Counted from the first letter of the stretch, positions 1 through 12,620 are shown. The stretch is DNA of 64,000 nt from Eucalyptus grandis (GCF_016545825.1 NC_052618.1:4889398-4953397); one strand, 5' to 3'. A program made the numbers and translations. Notes: a model not told the origin generated them from the sequence alone.

Positions 1-1302
1 TCCTGTCTCAAGTGTTTGATTATATGGTAGTATCATGCTTTGTTGACTAAAGATCTGTACTTTGTGATTGTTAGTTTCTTCTCAATAGTAAACTGAGCTT
101 TATTGACTTGAATTCTTTGGGTATAATTTTGTTTAATGAACAGCGTCTGTTACTAGAAGGGTCGCAGAGAACCTGAGTCATAGAGAACCTGAGTTTGCCT
201 TTGCTCACATATCTATCGTTGAAGGAGCTTTTAGCTAGTTGGAGGGCTTAGTTTACTGAGAACTAAGGTCAGTTTACATAATTTGTCTTCCATTTTTGTA
301 TCATGTATTATCAAACAATTGTATGTTGTAGTATTGCGACTTGAGAACTGAGTCAATTGTCTTCTAGTTTGTATAATTAACCAATTGTTAGACGAATCAT
401 TTGCTTACAAGCTGAATGTGTACATCGAGCCTTTTTCACGGACACGTGCTGTGGATGTGGATCTAATTACGTCAAATAGACAACTACAGGGAGCACAAAG
501 AATTAGAATATAGAATAGTAAAGCAATATTAACCGTAAATTGTCAGGGCCCACTTGTTTAATTGTTATCACGCCAACCTTTAAAATACTATTCAAATTTC
601 AAAAAATTATGAAAATATTATTTGTGAATCAATCTACCAAAATTATATCTTGTGAAGGTTTTAAGTGTTTCATATTACAAAAATGTCAGTGAGCCACAAA
701 AAAATAAAAGTTAGGCAAAATGTAAACATAAAAGTCATTTCAAATATATTTGAACCTTTGACATATGCTCTCATACCATAGTAAACGAACTATCTGTTGA
801 GTAATTTCCCGGATAAGTTCCTATGTCTATTTAAAGTGAAATCTACAGTTTCAGCATCTTTGGGGCCAGTTTTCGAGTATGGTCCTCGTTCTCGGCCATT
901 TGCTGATTAATTTGGTTTATGACTTTAATAGTGTTTTTAGAATAAATATGCCGTTTTCTCATTTGAATGGACTTTATGTATATCTTTCTAGTTGTTAAAG
1001 AAGTCTCTAGGTTGGTCTACACATATTAGGATTTTTAGGCCTTTTAGCCCGGTATATATGCCGAAAAAGAATGATCTTGAGCTCGAAGAAGTTGCCCACA
1101 TTAGACTTTCAGGTCAATGGGCTGGTTCCTTTCACAGCTCTGACTGGGATGTTGTCTGGAAACAAAACCCCCAAAAGCATTAATCAAGCATGCTTGTTAA
1201 CATTATCCCTCCAAGAGTGGTGGTGCAGTTTGATTGCCACACTATTTCAGCTCGAGAATTTTGAAACCAAACTAGTTGGCAGGAAACAAACTGAATTTAA
1301 TC
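1..1302. other. AT-rich stretch without a recognisable gene
   Basis: I see no coding region with a recognisable domain on either strand. The open frames here are short and overlap one another. The stretch ends exactly at the left target duplication of the solo LTR. Confidence 0.6.
1298..1302. repeat. Left target site duplication TAATC
   Basis: Five bases immediately before the LTR, identical to 4645-4649. A 5-bp duplication is the size made by LTR retrotransposon integrases. Confidence 0.85.
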
Positions 1303-4300
1303 TGTGACATCCCAAATTTTCAACCCCGTCTTCTACTGAATAAATTGAGCATTTCATTGACGCATCTATAGGGTTATTCTTAAAGCCGATCACTCTCGAG
1401 ATAACTAGACTATCTGGGAAAATTATTAAGGAATTTTAAGGCAATAGACTTGAGAACTCGATCAAGAATCGGCTTCTCGACCGTGTCCATCCTTAGAGGC
1501 CATTACGGCACGATTAAAAATTGATTTGAAATCGAGATAAAGGCTGGATCGACGAGATGTGTGGCTAATCGTGGGTGACACCATTAAATTGGAAAATTCT
1601 TGTCGACCGGCATTAGATTGATTTTCTTATTGTTTTGGTACCCTGTGCCCGTATTTGAGTCCTTGAGATTTTCACGACAATCGTGAGTCGCTAATGAGTC
1701 GAGTGGGTTCGTAGTGGTTCGAAGAAAATCGACCACGGGTCATTTGCCCTAAAAAGTTCTGAAAACTACCCGGTAGTGTAGGTCACGCTAAAAACGCGCC
1801 AAGTTGAAATTAACTGAAAATTCAAGTCCGATTTCAGAAATTGAAGTTTCGGTCATGTCATAATAAATTATAGGAGTGTCGACACGTCTCGAAGATTTTT
1901 AGAGATTCCGAGATGTTTACAAAAAATCGGTTCGAATGCCGCGAAAATCAACGAAAATTCGGATAGACCAAATTAATTGAAATTTCGACTTCAAAGCTGA
2001 GCCTTTGAGTGTTGGAGACTGGCAGAAAATGGTACCGGATTTTCCTCTGACGAAATTGGGCCTCAATATGAGAAATTGGGTGAGGAGTTGAAGCTAATTT
2101 AAGGGAAATTCGGAATTATGCTTGGACAGCATTTTTTTGACTACATTTTGGATTAGTTGTTGAAATTAAAGTGGTAGAAAGTATTAAGGGCAAGAAGATA
2201 TTTATGTGGGCTGTGGGGGACCAAGCATTTAATTTTTTGGCTAAGGGTTTAAGACTTTTGCTCCCCCTTAGCTGGCTTCTCCAACTGCGTACGCCACCCC
2301 CCTCCTTCGGACGTCTTCTCTTCACTCATCCGCACGAAGCAGCCTCATCCAATCTCTCTCCTCTTCGCTTCATTTTGTGCGACGCCTGAAGCTGAAGAAG
2401 ACCGAGCGAAATTCCACCGCCAGCAGTCGCAACTCCTTTCATCCGCGCGTCCCTCAGCTCCACGCCAGCACGCCCTCATCTCGGTCAAATTCTCCACCAA
2501 GCGAAGCACTGGTTGACCAACAGCGTCGCTTGAAGAAGCCACGTCTTCACCGGGTTCTGCCATTCACCGCTGCCACTTGACAGCACTTGCGTTTGGTTCG
2601 GCCAACAAACCGACGTTGAAGACCATCGAGCGAGCTTCGATCCTCGCGTCTTCAACTTCGGTCCAAAGCCAGTGAAGCAGCGCCGAACGAAGCCGCCACT
2701 GCCTTCTGCACCCACGCGTCCCACCGAAGGCTACAAGCTTCTTCGTGTCTTCAATTTGCTGGTCAACATCTCCTTCCACTGAAGGAGCCGCACGTCCGAG
2801 GACTTCAGCGACTTGAAGACCCTAGCGAAGTCCACGTTTCTCTTCTTGGCCGCGCGTCTTCAGCATCTTCAACGCCACCGACGCCACCAATTCCCCTGTT
2901 GCAGTGCCACACGTCCACGGCCTACTGCCTCTTGGTCAACAAGCGAACCAGTCGAACCCCTCTGTTGACCCGCGCTTCCTCCTCACGCGGGCAACACCGA
3001 ACGAACCAGCAGTCCACGACTTCTTCTCCGCCAGCTCACCATCGTCACCTGCAGTTCACGCATTTCCTTGGCCCAACAGAATTCAGTCTTCGGGCCCAGC
3101 AAAGCCAGCAGATTCCAGTGTCTTCGGCCTATCTTCTTTGCAGCAGCTCAGCCCAGTCATTTTGAGGCCCAGTTTCCAGCAACCAATTGAAGTCCAGCCC
3201 ACGAATTTGAAGCTCAAGTGAAATCAGCCTAGAAATTCATCAGGCCCAACCCAATTTGGGTCCAGCCCAAAAGCAAGAATAAATCTCAGTTGGGCCAAGT
3301 CCAAGGCCCGTCCAAGTCCGCCGGTGTCGTCGAAAGTCCAATTTCAGCCACCGTCGCGTCGCTGTTGCGGTGATATGGTCTTTGCTCTTATCAAGTGAGT
3401 TTTACTCACTAAAGCTTTCTTAGTTTGCTAATTATACTTAAGGTTGGTTAGATTTAATTAAATGCAATTAGGTGGTTAGATTAGTTTAGATCAATTAAAT
3501 TAGAGACTTAATGATGCATGTTAGGTGGTTAGAAATAGACATTAGTAAGTAGACATGCCATGTTATTTATGGAACGAGTCTCGGTAATTTTCTGGGCTTG
3601 TCTTGGTATCCAATTCGGCATTACGAGCCTAAATTGGATTTTTATAATTATTTATTTAATTTTCGAAATTAATTATTTAATTATTTATTTTTCCAGAAAT
3701 TCAACTAAGGATGGCGGTGGACCGGAATTTCGCGTTGATTGTCGTGGTGCGGTCGTTTATTTATTTGAGCTTTATTTGGTGCTAAAGTAATTTAGGAGTG
3801 AATTTAAGATTTATTCATAAATTAGATCTTGAGAGGGTCGGGTGGGACCGAGAAGCCACTAAATCTTGAAAGGATCGGGTGGGACCGAGAAGCCACTAAA
3901 TCTTGAGAGGGTTGGGTGGGGAAAAGCCACTAGATCTTGAGAGGGTCGGGTGGGGACCGTAAAGCTACTAAATCTAAGGAATTGCTTGAAGTAGGATGAA
4001 CAACCTAGAAAGGGTCCAGATTGACATGAAATCGACTAGGTCGATTTGATCGATCTTCGATCGGTGACGTGATTGTTTGAATGCCTATTGAGCTGTACTA
4101 ATATGCAAATGGAATCTGAGGCCAAGGTAAGTCCTCCAACTCGTGCCGTGTTTAGGCTGCCTATAGTGTATTGGCTTTCTAATCGAGTCTTAGGAAGTAG
4201 GACTCGCTGAGACATGGTCTCATTGGTTATTAAATAACCATTTCGGGACCCCGAGGAGAAGCTAGGAAGAGGAACCGAAGGGAGAAAGACTTTTGAAGAA

Positions 4301-4644
4301 GAAGATGATCCAGAGAGTGATCTTGAATATAACCAGGATGTGGTGAGATCCCATCCCTTTTGTAAACCCCTGTCTTAGCATAGATAGGTGTGAGACAAGT
4401 ATGTTGTGAATAGTATTGTAAATATACTATGAGTTGCGCTGTTAAGGAAAGTGTGGTTGTGAATTTCAATATGAAAAATATGACATGCATTCCTATCCCA
4501 TTGTTTTATTGTCTGGGGATTTATAACTGCTTTCGCATGTGCTTAATAAAAAGAAATGGTCGGCGATACATAGTCCTGATATATCGCATTCTAAAATCGA
4601 CCAAGTAGAAGGATGTGCGCGCGTCCGAGGATCGGGGCGTGACA
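1303..4644 (+). mobile_element. Solo LTR of a Ty3-type retrotransposon (3342 bp)
   Basis: The element begins TGTGACATCCC and ends GGGGCGTGACA, so it has the TG...CA ends of an LTR with imperfect terminal inverted repeats. It is flanked by an exact 5-bp duplication, TAATC, at 1298-1302 and 4645-4649. No primer binding site, polypurine tract or second LTR copy is present, so this is a lone LTR left by recombination between the two LTRs of a full element. Long LTRs with these ends are common in plant Ty3 chromoviruses of the Tekay/Del type; that assignment is from family knowledge. The small open frames inside (for example 2899-3221) have no recognisable domain and are not annotated as genes. 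Orientation is taken from the terminal sequences. Confidence 0.85.
3821..3971 (+). repeat. Minisatellite inside the solo LTR, about 4 copies
   Basis: A unit of roughly 35-45 bp containing ATCTTGAGAGGGTCGGGTGG and then AGCCACTA is repeated about four times with small length differences. It lies in the last quarter of the LTR. No function can be read from it. Confidence 0.7.
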
Positions 4645-4649
4645 TAATC
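4645..4649. repeat. Right target site duplication TAATC
   Basis: Five bases immediately after the LTR, identical to 1298-1302. Confidence 0.85.
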
Positions 4650-4699
4650 AGACTTCGTTTATTTTCTGTAGTTGCTAGAGTTTTTTTTTTTTTTTTTGG

Positions 4700-6482
4700 A
4701 CGAAAGTAGTGCTTGCATTTCATTCTTTGATACGAGGATTACAAGGAAAGGATAATTTGAAATCGAACTTAAAATATTCCAAAGGGGTTGCGGTGGTTCG
4801 ATCTCGGCCAACCCGAGGGAAGGGTTTTAGGCGAAATGCTTTTGCTACCCAAATGCGGCGTAATTTGCATCTCGGAACAGTGGGTTAGCTTTGCGTGGGG
4901 TACTTGGGCCAAAGTCTGTGGCACTCTGTGTCGGGTCCTTCACGGCCCATGGTGCTTACATTCGGCCCATAATGGACTCTACAAGCGTGCGGCAATCGGT
5001 TTCACAAACTAAAGACTTCTTCGCTTCTTGTACTTGCCCCACGTGGGTGTCGTTCTCTTTCTTCAACAAAAGCAGTCCATGGAGCACGGCTAGGGTTTTC
5101 GCTTGAAGGGGTGAGGAGGCGTGGATGGCTTTGGCGAATCCCTCAACGATTACTCCGCTGGAATTTCGCAGAAGGCCTGCAACAGAGCTGGCGAATTCTC
5201 CTTCCACCCAAGAGCAGTCAACGTTCAACTTCAAGTTTCCTCCTTCCGGCGCTGTCCAGGTCGTGGGTGAGTTCTGCGCTGCAGTTGTTCTGTTTGTGGT
5301 ACTTCGGTTCCATCTTTTGAAGCTTCGACTCTGTGCTAGGGCGTTCGCCACTATGGCCTCTGCTTTCGGCTTCCTGTCACGGAAGATGTGGTGATTTCGA
5401 TATTTCCAGATCTGCCAGAGCACCTCCACCACGAGCCCTTCATCCGGTGAGTCTGTCTTTGCTTCAAAAAATTCTGCGAGCCATTTATCCATTACGGTGG
5501 CCGATCGTGTACTAGTGCTGAGGTTCAAACTTGGATCGACCATACTGTTTATTGTGTTGCAGAAGAAAAATAAGTGCTCGACTGTCTCGGGGAATTTGGC
5601 GCAAAGCGGACATAGTGGGTCAGGTAGGATTCTTCTCTGGTAAAGTTTTTCTTTTGTTGGGATAGCATCCTGGCAAAGGCTCCACAGGAACACTTTTAGC
5701 TTGGGGGGAATTGATAGTTGCCATAGCTTTGTCCATAGGGTTCGGGGAGGCTGATATGAAGTGGATGCCCTGTTTCTGTCTTGCTGATTGGAATGATCAT
5801 ACACTTTGTTATACCCGCTTTTAACTGTGTAGTTCCCTGTGTTGTTTCCAGTCCAAATCAGTTGATCTGGTTTAGTCTGCATCGTGATGGGTATAGATAA
5901 GATTTCGTTCACAATTCTCCGTTCAAAAAAGTGATTCATCACCGGTTCTTTCCACTCTCTTTTTTCCTCATCAATTAATTCCACTACCAGTTGAGGCTCT
6001 TCTCTACTTTCTGGGCCTCCTAGCACGCCCTGTGATAACCAGTGATCTTGTCGAATATTAATGGATTTTCCATCTCCCACTGTCCACCGAATAGCTGGTT
6101 CAATGGCATCCCGTCCCATTAGGATGCTCTGCCATCCCCACGAGGGTCGTTGGCCTTTTTTTGCTCGCCATAAGTTGCCATTAGGGAAGTATATGCCCCT
6201 CAGAATCTGACTCCATAATGCTGCGGGTGACTGGGATAATCGCCACGCTTGTTTTCCCAATAAGGCTTTGTTTAAAATGAGCAAATCTTTAAAGCCTAGA
6301 CCTCCCCTGTCTTTTCTGGACTTTAGGACCTCCCAACTCTTCCAATGTATGCCTTTCCTCACTTCATTTTGCTTCCACCAGAATGCTGCTATTCTTTTTT
6401 CAATAGCTCGACAGATTGAGACAGGTATTTTAAAGATGGACATTGCATAATGCGGCAGCGCTTGCACAACGGTTTTTATCAA
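4700..6482 (-). pseudogene. LINE ORF2 C-terminal part: zf-RVT and RNase H
   Basis: A 508-codon frame (6482-4956) starts in the RT connection region (ALPHYAMSIFKIP) and passes through the GLGFKDL and AFWWK landmarks of plant L1 ORF2. It holds a zf-RVT segment with CPLCAKFPETVEHLFFFC near codons 290-310. It ends with an RNase H domain (LNVDCSW, then the SSPLQAKTLAVLHGL helix) at about codons 395-500. After the stop at 4956, sequence in another frame still resembles the end of the RNase H domain down to about 4735, so the domain is cut by a frameshift. The poly(A) follows directly. Plant L1 elements with a C-terminal RNase H are well known. Confidence 0.8.
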
Positions 6483-8140
6483 TATTTCTTTCCCGCTTTA
6501 GACAAAAATTTCTCCTTCCAGCCCTCTAGCTTCATGTTTACTCGTGCCAAGATCACGCAAACATTTCTTTTTGGTTTGACCCCAATCGAGATGGTATCCC
6601 TAAATATTTCCCCGTTCTTTCAATGCTTGGTACGCGCATTTCTTGAGCCATGTTCTCCTTTAAAGCTTGTGGACAGCCTTGACTGAAGAAAATGCGACTT
6701 ATTCAGATTGATTGCTTGCCCCGTCGCATAGCAATATTGATTTAGGATAGCTGCTAGACCTTGACACTCTCTAATCGTACCATCCATAAAGAAGATTGCA
6801 TCATCGGCAAACAACAAATGAGATAGAATTGGGCAGTTCCTGTTTAGTTTTATCCCCTTAAGACTTCCATCCTCTATTGCTTTGTTCATCATCCAAGAGA
6901 GAACATTGGTTATCAGTATGAATAGGTAGGGAGATAACGGGTCTCCTTGTCGGATACCCCGTGTTGGGGTGAAATACTCTGTTGACTCTCCATTTACTTT
7001 CACATTATAAGTGACTGTTGTCACACATTGCATGATTAAATGGACCCATTGTTCACTAAAGCCCATATGTATCATACTCAGCTGAAGAAAGTCCCACTCC
7101 ACCCTGTCATGCTTTCTGCATGTCTAGCTTCAATATTGCTTGAAATTTCTTGTTTCTCTTCTTTACCCTCATTTGATGCAACACCTCTTGAACAATGAGG
7201 ATGTTGTCCTGTATTTGCCTACCTTGGACAAAGGCACTCTGTTCCTGTTCAATGATCTGTGGTAGCCATGGCTTTAATCTGTTTGCCAATACCTTTGAGA
7301 TTATTTTATAGCTGAAGTTACATAAGCTGATTGGTCGGAACTGGCTGATGCTTTCTGGATTTTTAATTTTCGGTATAAGTGCAATGTGTGTTTTGTTGAG
7401 GATGGGGTCAAGAGTACCTGATTCGAAGAAGTTCTGGACTAACAGCATCACTTCCCCTTGTATATCATCCCAGAAATGCTGGTAAAATTTCCCATTTAGA
7501 CCGTCTGGTCCTGGAGCCTTTAGAGTGCCAAGCTGAAAAACAGCCTCTTTTACTTCTTCGGGTGAAATGGTTGCCATCAAATCTGCATTCATCTCTGATG
7601 TCACTACTTTCTTGCATTGGTTAAGGATGGGTTGGATATTCCTTGAGCCCACTGATTCATAGAGGGAGTGATAATAATCTACTATATGTTGTTTAAGCAT
7701 CTTTGGGTCTCTGCTCCAATTCTGGTCATCAATCTTCAACATTGTGATTTTGTTTCGTTGCCGTCTTTGAACTACTGTGGCATGGAAATATTTAGTGTTT
7801 CTATCCCCCCATTGGAGCCAATTAATCCGGGATCTAAGTCCCCAATACATTTCTTCCCGTCTCCATAGTTGGTCTATTCTCTCTTTAATCTGCTGCATTT
7901 CATGTTTGCTGGAATATTCATTTTTGCTGTTTGTGAGTTCCGTGAGTCTTCTCTTCAGTGCTTTTATTTGGGAAGCTGCATTAGAGAATTTCTGTTTACT
8001 CCATTTCTCTAGCTCTTCTGTGACTTGGTGGATTTTCCATGAGAACCTGTGATGGTTTGTTGCCCAGCTATCCATAATGACATCTCTGCACTCTTTTTCT
8101 TCGAGCCAATATGATTCAAATCTGAATTCCCTCTTTCTTT
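6483..8140 (-). pseudogene. LINE ORF2, endonuclease end and reverse transcriptase
   Basis: Minus-strand translation from about 8140 ends the endonuclease with a typical FRFESYW-like stretch. It then gives the linker WATNHHRFSW and the RT fingers, with FRPISLCNFSYKIISKVLANR and FVQGRQIQDNI. The open frame stops at 7107, where two bases appear to be missing in the conserved KAYDRVEWDF region, and resumes at 7102. From there the palm is readable: GIRQGDPLSPYLF and the catalytic box FADDAIFF at about 6790-6815. A further frameshift near 6650 and more before 6482 disrupt the thumb. The catalytic Asp pair is still present, but no continuous protein could be made. The gene is an old LINE copy, not a host gene. 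Confidence 0.85.
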
Positions 8141-9309
8141 TGCTATGAGTTGAGCATTCACTTTTCCCTGCATATCATATTTCTCATATAATTTAGTCAG
8201 CAGCCAACACAAAGTCTCTCAAAGGAAAAAGTCGCCACGTTATATCAAATTCTTTACAGGAAAAGAATTGACCATCTCCTTTCAAAAACTAATGTGTTGG
8301 AAATGACACATACCCGAGTTGAACACTCTAAGAGAGCAGCAGATGCATAGCTGAGACAAAACCATCTAGATATCGAAGCATTTGGAGTTCAGACTGATGG
8401 GCTGACGATTAACGATTTTGTAGATGTTGGTTGGTGCATCAGATTCAAGATTCACCTCGATTTGATTCTTTCTTTTTATGAGTTCATTTGGTCAAATCAT
8501 CCAAAACCAATACAGACCCCTTGTTTGATTAAGCTGCCTCTTACAAGGCACTTTTTTTTTTTTTTTTTGTAATTGTCATGTCTAGGCCAACTAACAAATA
8601 TCTCAACTAATCTGCCTGCCCAAGCGGGTTTAAGGCTAGAGCATATGCAATAAGATTTTTCCACTGTAATTTTATCTTGGTTGATGTTGGAGAGGAAACA
8701 ACCACTGGATCAATTTTTAAATGAGGTCAAACTAAAAATGAATATTAGTCTAAGCAAATCTCCTTGTTATGCATTCTGTTGTTCATAATTCGATGCATTC
8801 ATGGAATGTCTAGTGTGGTAAGTGGGTACAAATGTCTACAATACCAAGGGATAAAGAAAAAGAAACGTAATTGGTTCTGTCATAATATCGATTTGGTGAT
8901 CCTCAAAGTACGCGAAACTCAGTTGCAAGAAGAGGATCATGTCCTCTATAACCGCCCTGTAACTAAATTTCACTCAAGTAGATCATACTTACCCCCCAAG
9001 CAAAAAAGAAAAGAAAAGTAAAACCTACAATACTGCTGTATTTGGTTTTGGTTTGGTCTCAACCAATTTGTGCGGTCTTTCAACTGCCTTTTCTTAATAG
9101 GTCGTATGAAAGAAATCCAAGTGAGAATTGTTATTTGTTTCAGTTTGGTTTAATTCAATTATATGGCTTGAAGCAGTTTTCTATTTTTAGTATTCCCGTG
9201 TAAAAACCGGCCCTTCATATAAAATGCAAGATGTGGGGATAAATGAACATCACAATGATAGTAGCTCGTTTAGTAACTAATTGATTTGTTTTCCTCCACT
9301 TCGTGGATG
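8141..9309. other. Intergenic stretch, no gene seen
   Basis: Contains a poly(T) run at about 8551-8568 and no reading frame with a recognisable domain. It separates the LINE from the NLR fragment. Confidence 0.5.
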
Positions 9310-11040
9310 ATGTCAGCTTCATCTATGAACAATTTATACTCATTACACTCCCTAAGAACACAACATTTGAGTTGCTCCATGTTTCCAAACTGAACTTACA
9401 GAGCTTCTTAAGATCTGCATGCCTGTCTAAATAAAAGGCGTCTGACGGTTCCAGTATGTCCTTGATTTCATGGGAACACCATGTTACCTACCTCAAGTAT
9501 CCGTCATGTTGATCTAATTCAAATTCAACACCAGATGTTAGTTGATTCATCATGCGGTCAGCCTGATTACCAATAAGTCTAAACTAATTTAAGAATGCAT
9601 GCACTAATTGATTGTCAGAGCTGATTGAACTTCCTAAGAAATTCCAAGTTTGGAAAGTAGGATTTCAGGGTATTTAATTTTGGTAAGGTGCATACTCTGG
9701 AAAGAATACCCTTGGCACACTTGTTCCGCCATTCGGCATCAAAATCCACATATAAATTTAGTTCTTCTAACTTTGATAGAGCTGGTATAACTCCACAAGG
9801 AATCATTGGGTTCAAAACTTGAGCATTTGCTTTCTGAGATGCACTTCCTGATATTGACACTTGTAGGCAAGTGAGATTAGTTTATCTTTCTACTCCTTTT
9901 GGTAGATACATGGTTTTTATTCCCTCGAGATCAAGATCAAGCACCTTGAGGCGAATGAGCCCACCAATTGCCACAGCTATAATCCTCAATAGAACACCAT
10001 GGTTTAAGAAGAACCTTTCTAGGGCAGTCATGCAATTGAGGATGAAGGAGGTATCAATCTTAGCTTGTACTTCCTTTGAGGAAACAATGCTGTGAGAAAA
10101 GGGCACCTAGGTTCCTCTGGTAGTTCAACGATCTATGCATTGAGGATATCTCTTCAGCACTCTCCCATTCCTCAACCTTAGTGGCTCCGTCAAGTCCAAA
10201 CAAACTCCGATCAGAAACAAGTGACTTTCCTCTATTTGAATAATTATGTTCACCAACACATTCTGATCCAGAGTTTGAAACTTGACAAATCTTTCATTCT
10301 CATCAATTTAGGGGTAGTTAGTATTGACTAAATTCTTTGACTTTCTAGCCGCCATTCTGGGCGTCTACCATACCATCCCCTATCCATCTGCCTATCAGAC
10401 ACTCCGTTTCTATCTCTTGGTATTTGCTATGAAGTAACAGATCCTTCAAAACATTTTTTACTATTCTTGTCATCTGGACCTTCAGTGCTGAGCCTCAACA
10501 CAATAATCATTAGGGCTTCAATATCTTCTCCATAAATTGCACGTTGCAGGCTCAGTGTTTCAAGGGCATGTTTCCAAATGGAAGAGTCATGCACATCCTT
10601 CAGAGTACCATGAGAACAATTGCTCTGGATTCATGAGTGCACTTTCTAACTGTTTCTCTGGCTATAGCTTGAATTTCTGAAGAGAACTATTCCACTTGCA
10701 GTGGTAAAATAGCTCCCAAGAAAGATGATCATCCGAACTTAGCATCCTGTCCACTGCCATTTCGCTGCAAACTTGTTCTCATCTAGTCACCAAGAATGCG
10801 TTGCTGCCATACTGTGGCGTTGGCTCAGGAATCCCCATTGACCACGGATTTAGGAGTTGACGAATGTCATTGAGAACGAGTAACCAGCACTCTTTTCACC
10901 ATGTCTGAGATGTCAGCTTTTTAAAGGCTTTAACTAAAATCAGATGACATCTGCTCCGCAATCTCCTCAGGCACCTCTTTCATGTCGTGTTCTCAGGAAA
11001 AGTAATCCAAGTCGTCAAAATCGAACAATCATTTGATTGT
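9310..11040 (-). pseudogene. NLR fragment, copy 1 (part of NB-ARC plus LRR), heavily decayed
   Basis: This is a shorter, more damaged relative of the NLR locus at 25819-34425, in the same orientation. Minus-strand frames at 10106-9882 and 9860-9615 read as leucine-rich repeats (LKVLDLDLEGIKTMYLPKG; SKLEELNLYVDFDAEW, matching LEELNLDVDANAEWWD of copy 2). Upstream, 10106-11040 matches the second half of the copy 2 NB-ARC at DNA level. For example, a GS-NAFLVTR segment followed by a stop near 10790 corresponds to the RNBS-B region. Homology to copy 2 stops near 11040, before the P-loop, and on the other side near 9310, inside the LRR region. Frameshifts and stops occur throughout. No coiled coil, P-loop or repeated exon is present. 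Confidence 0.75.
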
Positions 11041-12180
11041 TTGATCACACTCGGCTCTATCCCGTCATTTCCATGAATTCCAAATTTTCCAATATCCAAA
11101 CGGCTAATGCCCTCCATAATGAGTATTATGTCATGATATTAGGAGCGTCGCAGCCCTGTGATGGTCTCTTATTTTGTTTGTCAGATCAAATGACTTGTCT
11201 TAATAGACGTCCCTGTCTCATGCGAAGCGGCGCATGAGTCACTTTGCTCGTGCCCTTGTGGAATGTAGATAAGCTTTTTGCTGCTATTTCCTTCCCAGTT
11301 TGCAAGTCCTACTGGTCTGTAGGTCCTCCTAATTATCCTCTTCCTTGTGGGATTCCGATCTGTGTCCAACTTGCTTTCGTTACCTTTTTGCTAAGAACTA
11401 GCTTTTCATATAAAAAATCAGAGAAAGAGTTATTCACTTGTATAATCATAGGGAAGGGTAAACAAAAGATTGAGATTGAAAAGGATCCTCTAGATGCCGA
11501 GCTCAATTGGGGCTCATAATCAAGTGTGACATGCGGATGATCGAATGTTGTCAACAGATTAAGCCCTCGGATGGAGCAAGAGCCCGGCCATCGCGGTTGG
11601 ATTAGTAAACTGTTCTTTATCCTGATTACTCTTGCCAGATCAATGTGAAGTACAGATTTTTCATCCTCCCCCTCCCAGAAGATACATGTTATCAATATGC
11701 AGCAGACCAAATCCTGCGTAAACGATATTGTTCCAATTGCTTTATGTTGTTTTCCCATTCTCGTTGCCATTAAACAAGAAAAGAAAGGAAAAATTAAACT
11801 AAAACCACACATTGCGAGTCTGACAAGCGGACGTCAGGCGAGCACAGAGAGTATAGAGATAAAAAGACATTCGACAAAACGACACTACTAGTGAAGTGTG
11901 ACCCCGTGGTCTCCTTGATCATGGGCGTTCACAAAAACGAGGTCACCTTTGTGAACCTTGATTATTACCTTCTCAGTTTGCGCATCGACATAGCGAATGA
12001 TTTGATTTCTTTTGTTTCTTTTACCACATTGCCTGAGTGTAGATTCATTTGAGATTTGTGCTCGAATTGGTTAGCACTTCAAGGTTTTCTCCTGATCTTT
12101 TTTAAAGATAATCCGAGTCAATTGAAAAAAGTGATCTTCTTGTACATATTCAGCAATGGATCGGGTGGTGGTTTTCCATC
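11041..12180. other. Intergenic stretch, unassigned open frame
   Basis: A 159-codon minus-strand frame (11812-11333) is the longest open frame here. I do not recognise any domain in it and its composition is not distinctive, so I do not call it a gene. Nothing else is visible up to the copia element. Confidence 0.45.
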
Positions 12181-12185
12181 CTCAG
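12181..12185. repeat. Left target site duplication CTCAG
   Basis: Identical to 19424-19428 on the other side of the copia element. Confidence 0.9.
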
Positions 12186-12619
12186 TGATGGATTTATGAG
12201 ATGGGCTTAAGGCCTGTCCGCCCATGCTGGGCCCAAAAGGCCCGGCCCACGGGAATAGGGCCCATGGAGGGGGAAGGTATAAAAGGGAGGAGAGAGAGAG
12301 AGATGGCACTGGTTGGAAAACAGACGTATGTACGTTCTTTTTCCCACTCGCTCTCTCTCCAACAAAAAGAAAAAGAAAGAACAGTACGCTTAAAAGCGAC
12401 GCCGGTTTCCCTTTCCAAGGCGAATTGACATCATCGGATCAGAATTTCTTCCTCGATCTTCAGCATTGGTGTCTAATCTGTGGCTAACAAGGTACGCTCG
12501 AATCTGTAGTGTGCTTTACGATCGGTGATACGTGTAATTCCCGGGCTTCGCTTGCGCATTCGTTTTAGGGGTTCGATTGAGTGTTGAATCCGTTTTTCGG
12601 GGATCAGTCATTCTTAACA
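12186..12619 (+). repeat. 5' LTR of the copia element
   Basis: 434 bp, matching 18990-19423. It contains a TATA box at 12278 followed by a GA-rich run and a pyrimidine-rich stretch typical of a transcription start region. Spurious open frames on both strands in the two LTRs are mirror pairs of each other and are not genes. Confidence 0.92.
12278..12284 (+). promoter_or_regulatory. TATA box of the 5' LTR
   Basis: TATAAAA in the context GGTATAAAAGGGAGG, about 90 bp into the LTR. The same box is conserved in the 3' LTR at 19082-19088. Confidence 0.7.
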
Positions 12620-12620
12620 T

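Larger units (their letters stand above)
4680..8140 (-). mobile_element. L1-type LINE, 5'-truncated, decayed
   Basis: The minus strand encodes, in order, the last residues of an endonuclease domain (about 8140-8076), a reverse transcriptase, a zf-RVT zinc-binding region and an RNase H domain. It then has a short tail and a poly(A) tract, seen as poly(T) at 4681-4697. Reading starts abruptly inside the endonuclease at about 8140, so the 5' half is missing, as is usual for LINE insertions. Several frameshifts break the protein. I found no convincing target duplication: GCTAGAG just left of the poly(T) recurs at about 8633, which is too short to rely on. The element begins 36 bp from the end of the solo LTR. 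Confidence 0.85.

Noticed and set aside
2116..3221. Open frames inside the solo LTR
   Set aside because: Short, overlapping on both strands, and within a non-coding LTR.
11333..11812. 159-codon minus-strand frame
   Set aside because: No recognisable domain, start or neighbours; kept only as unassigned.
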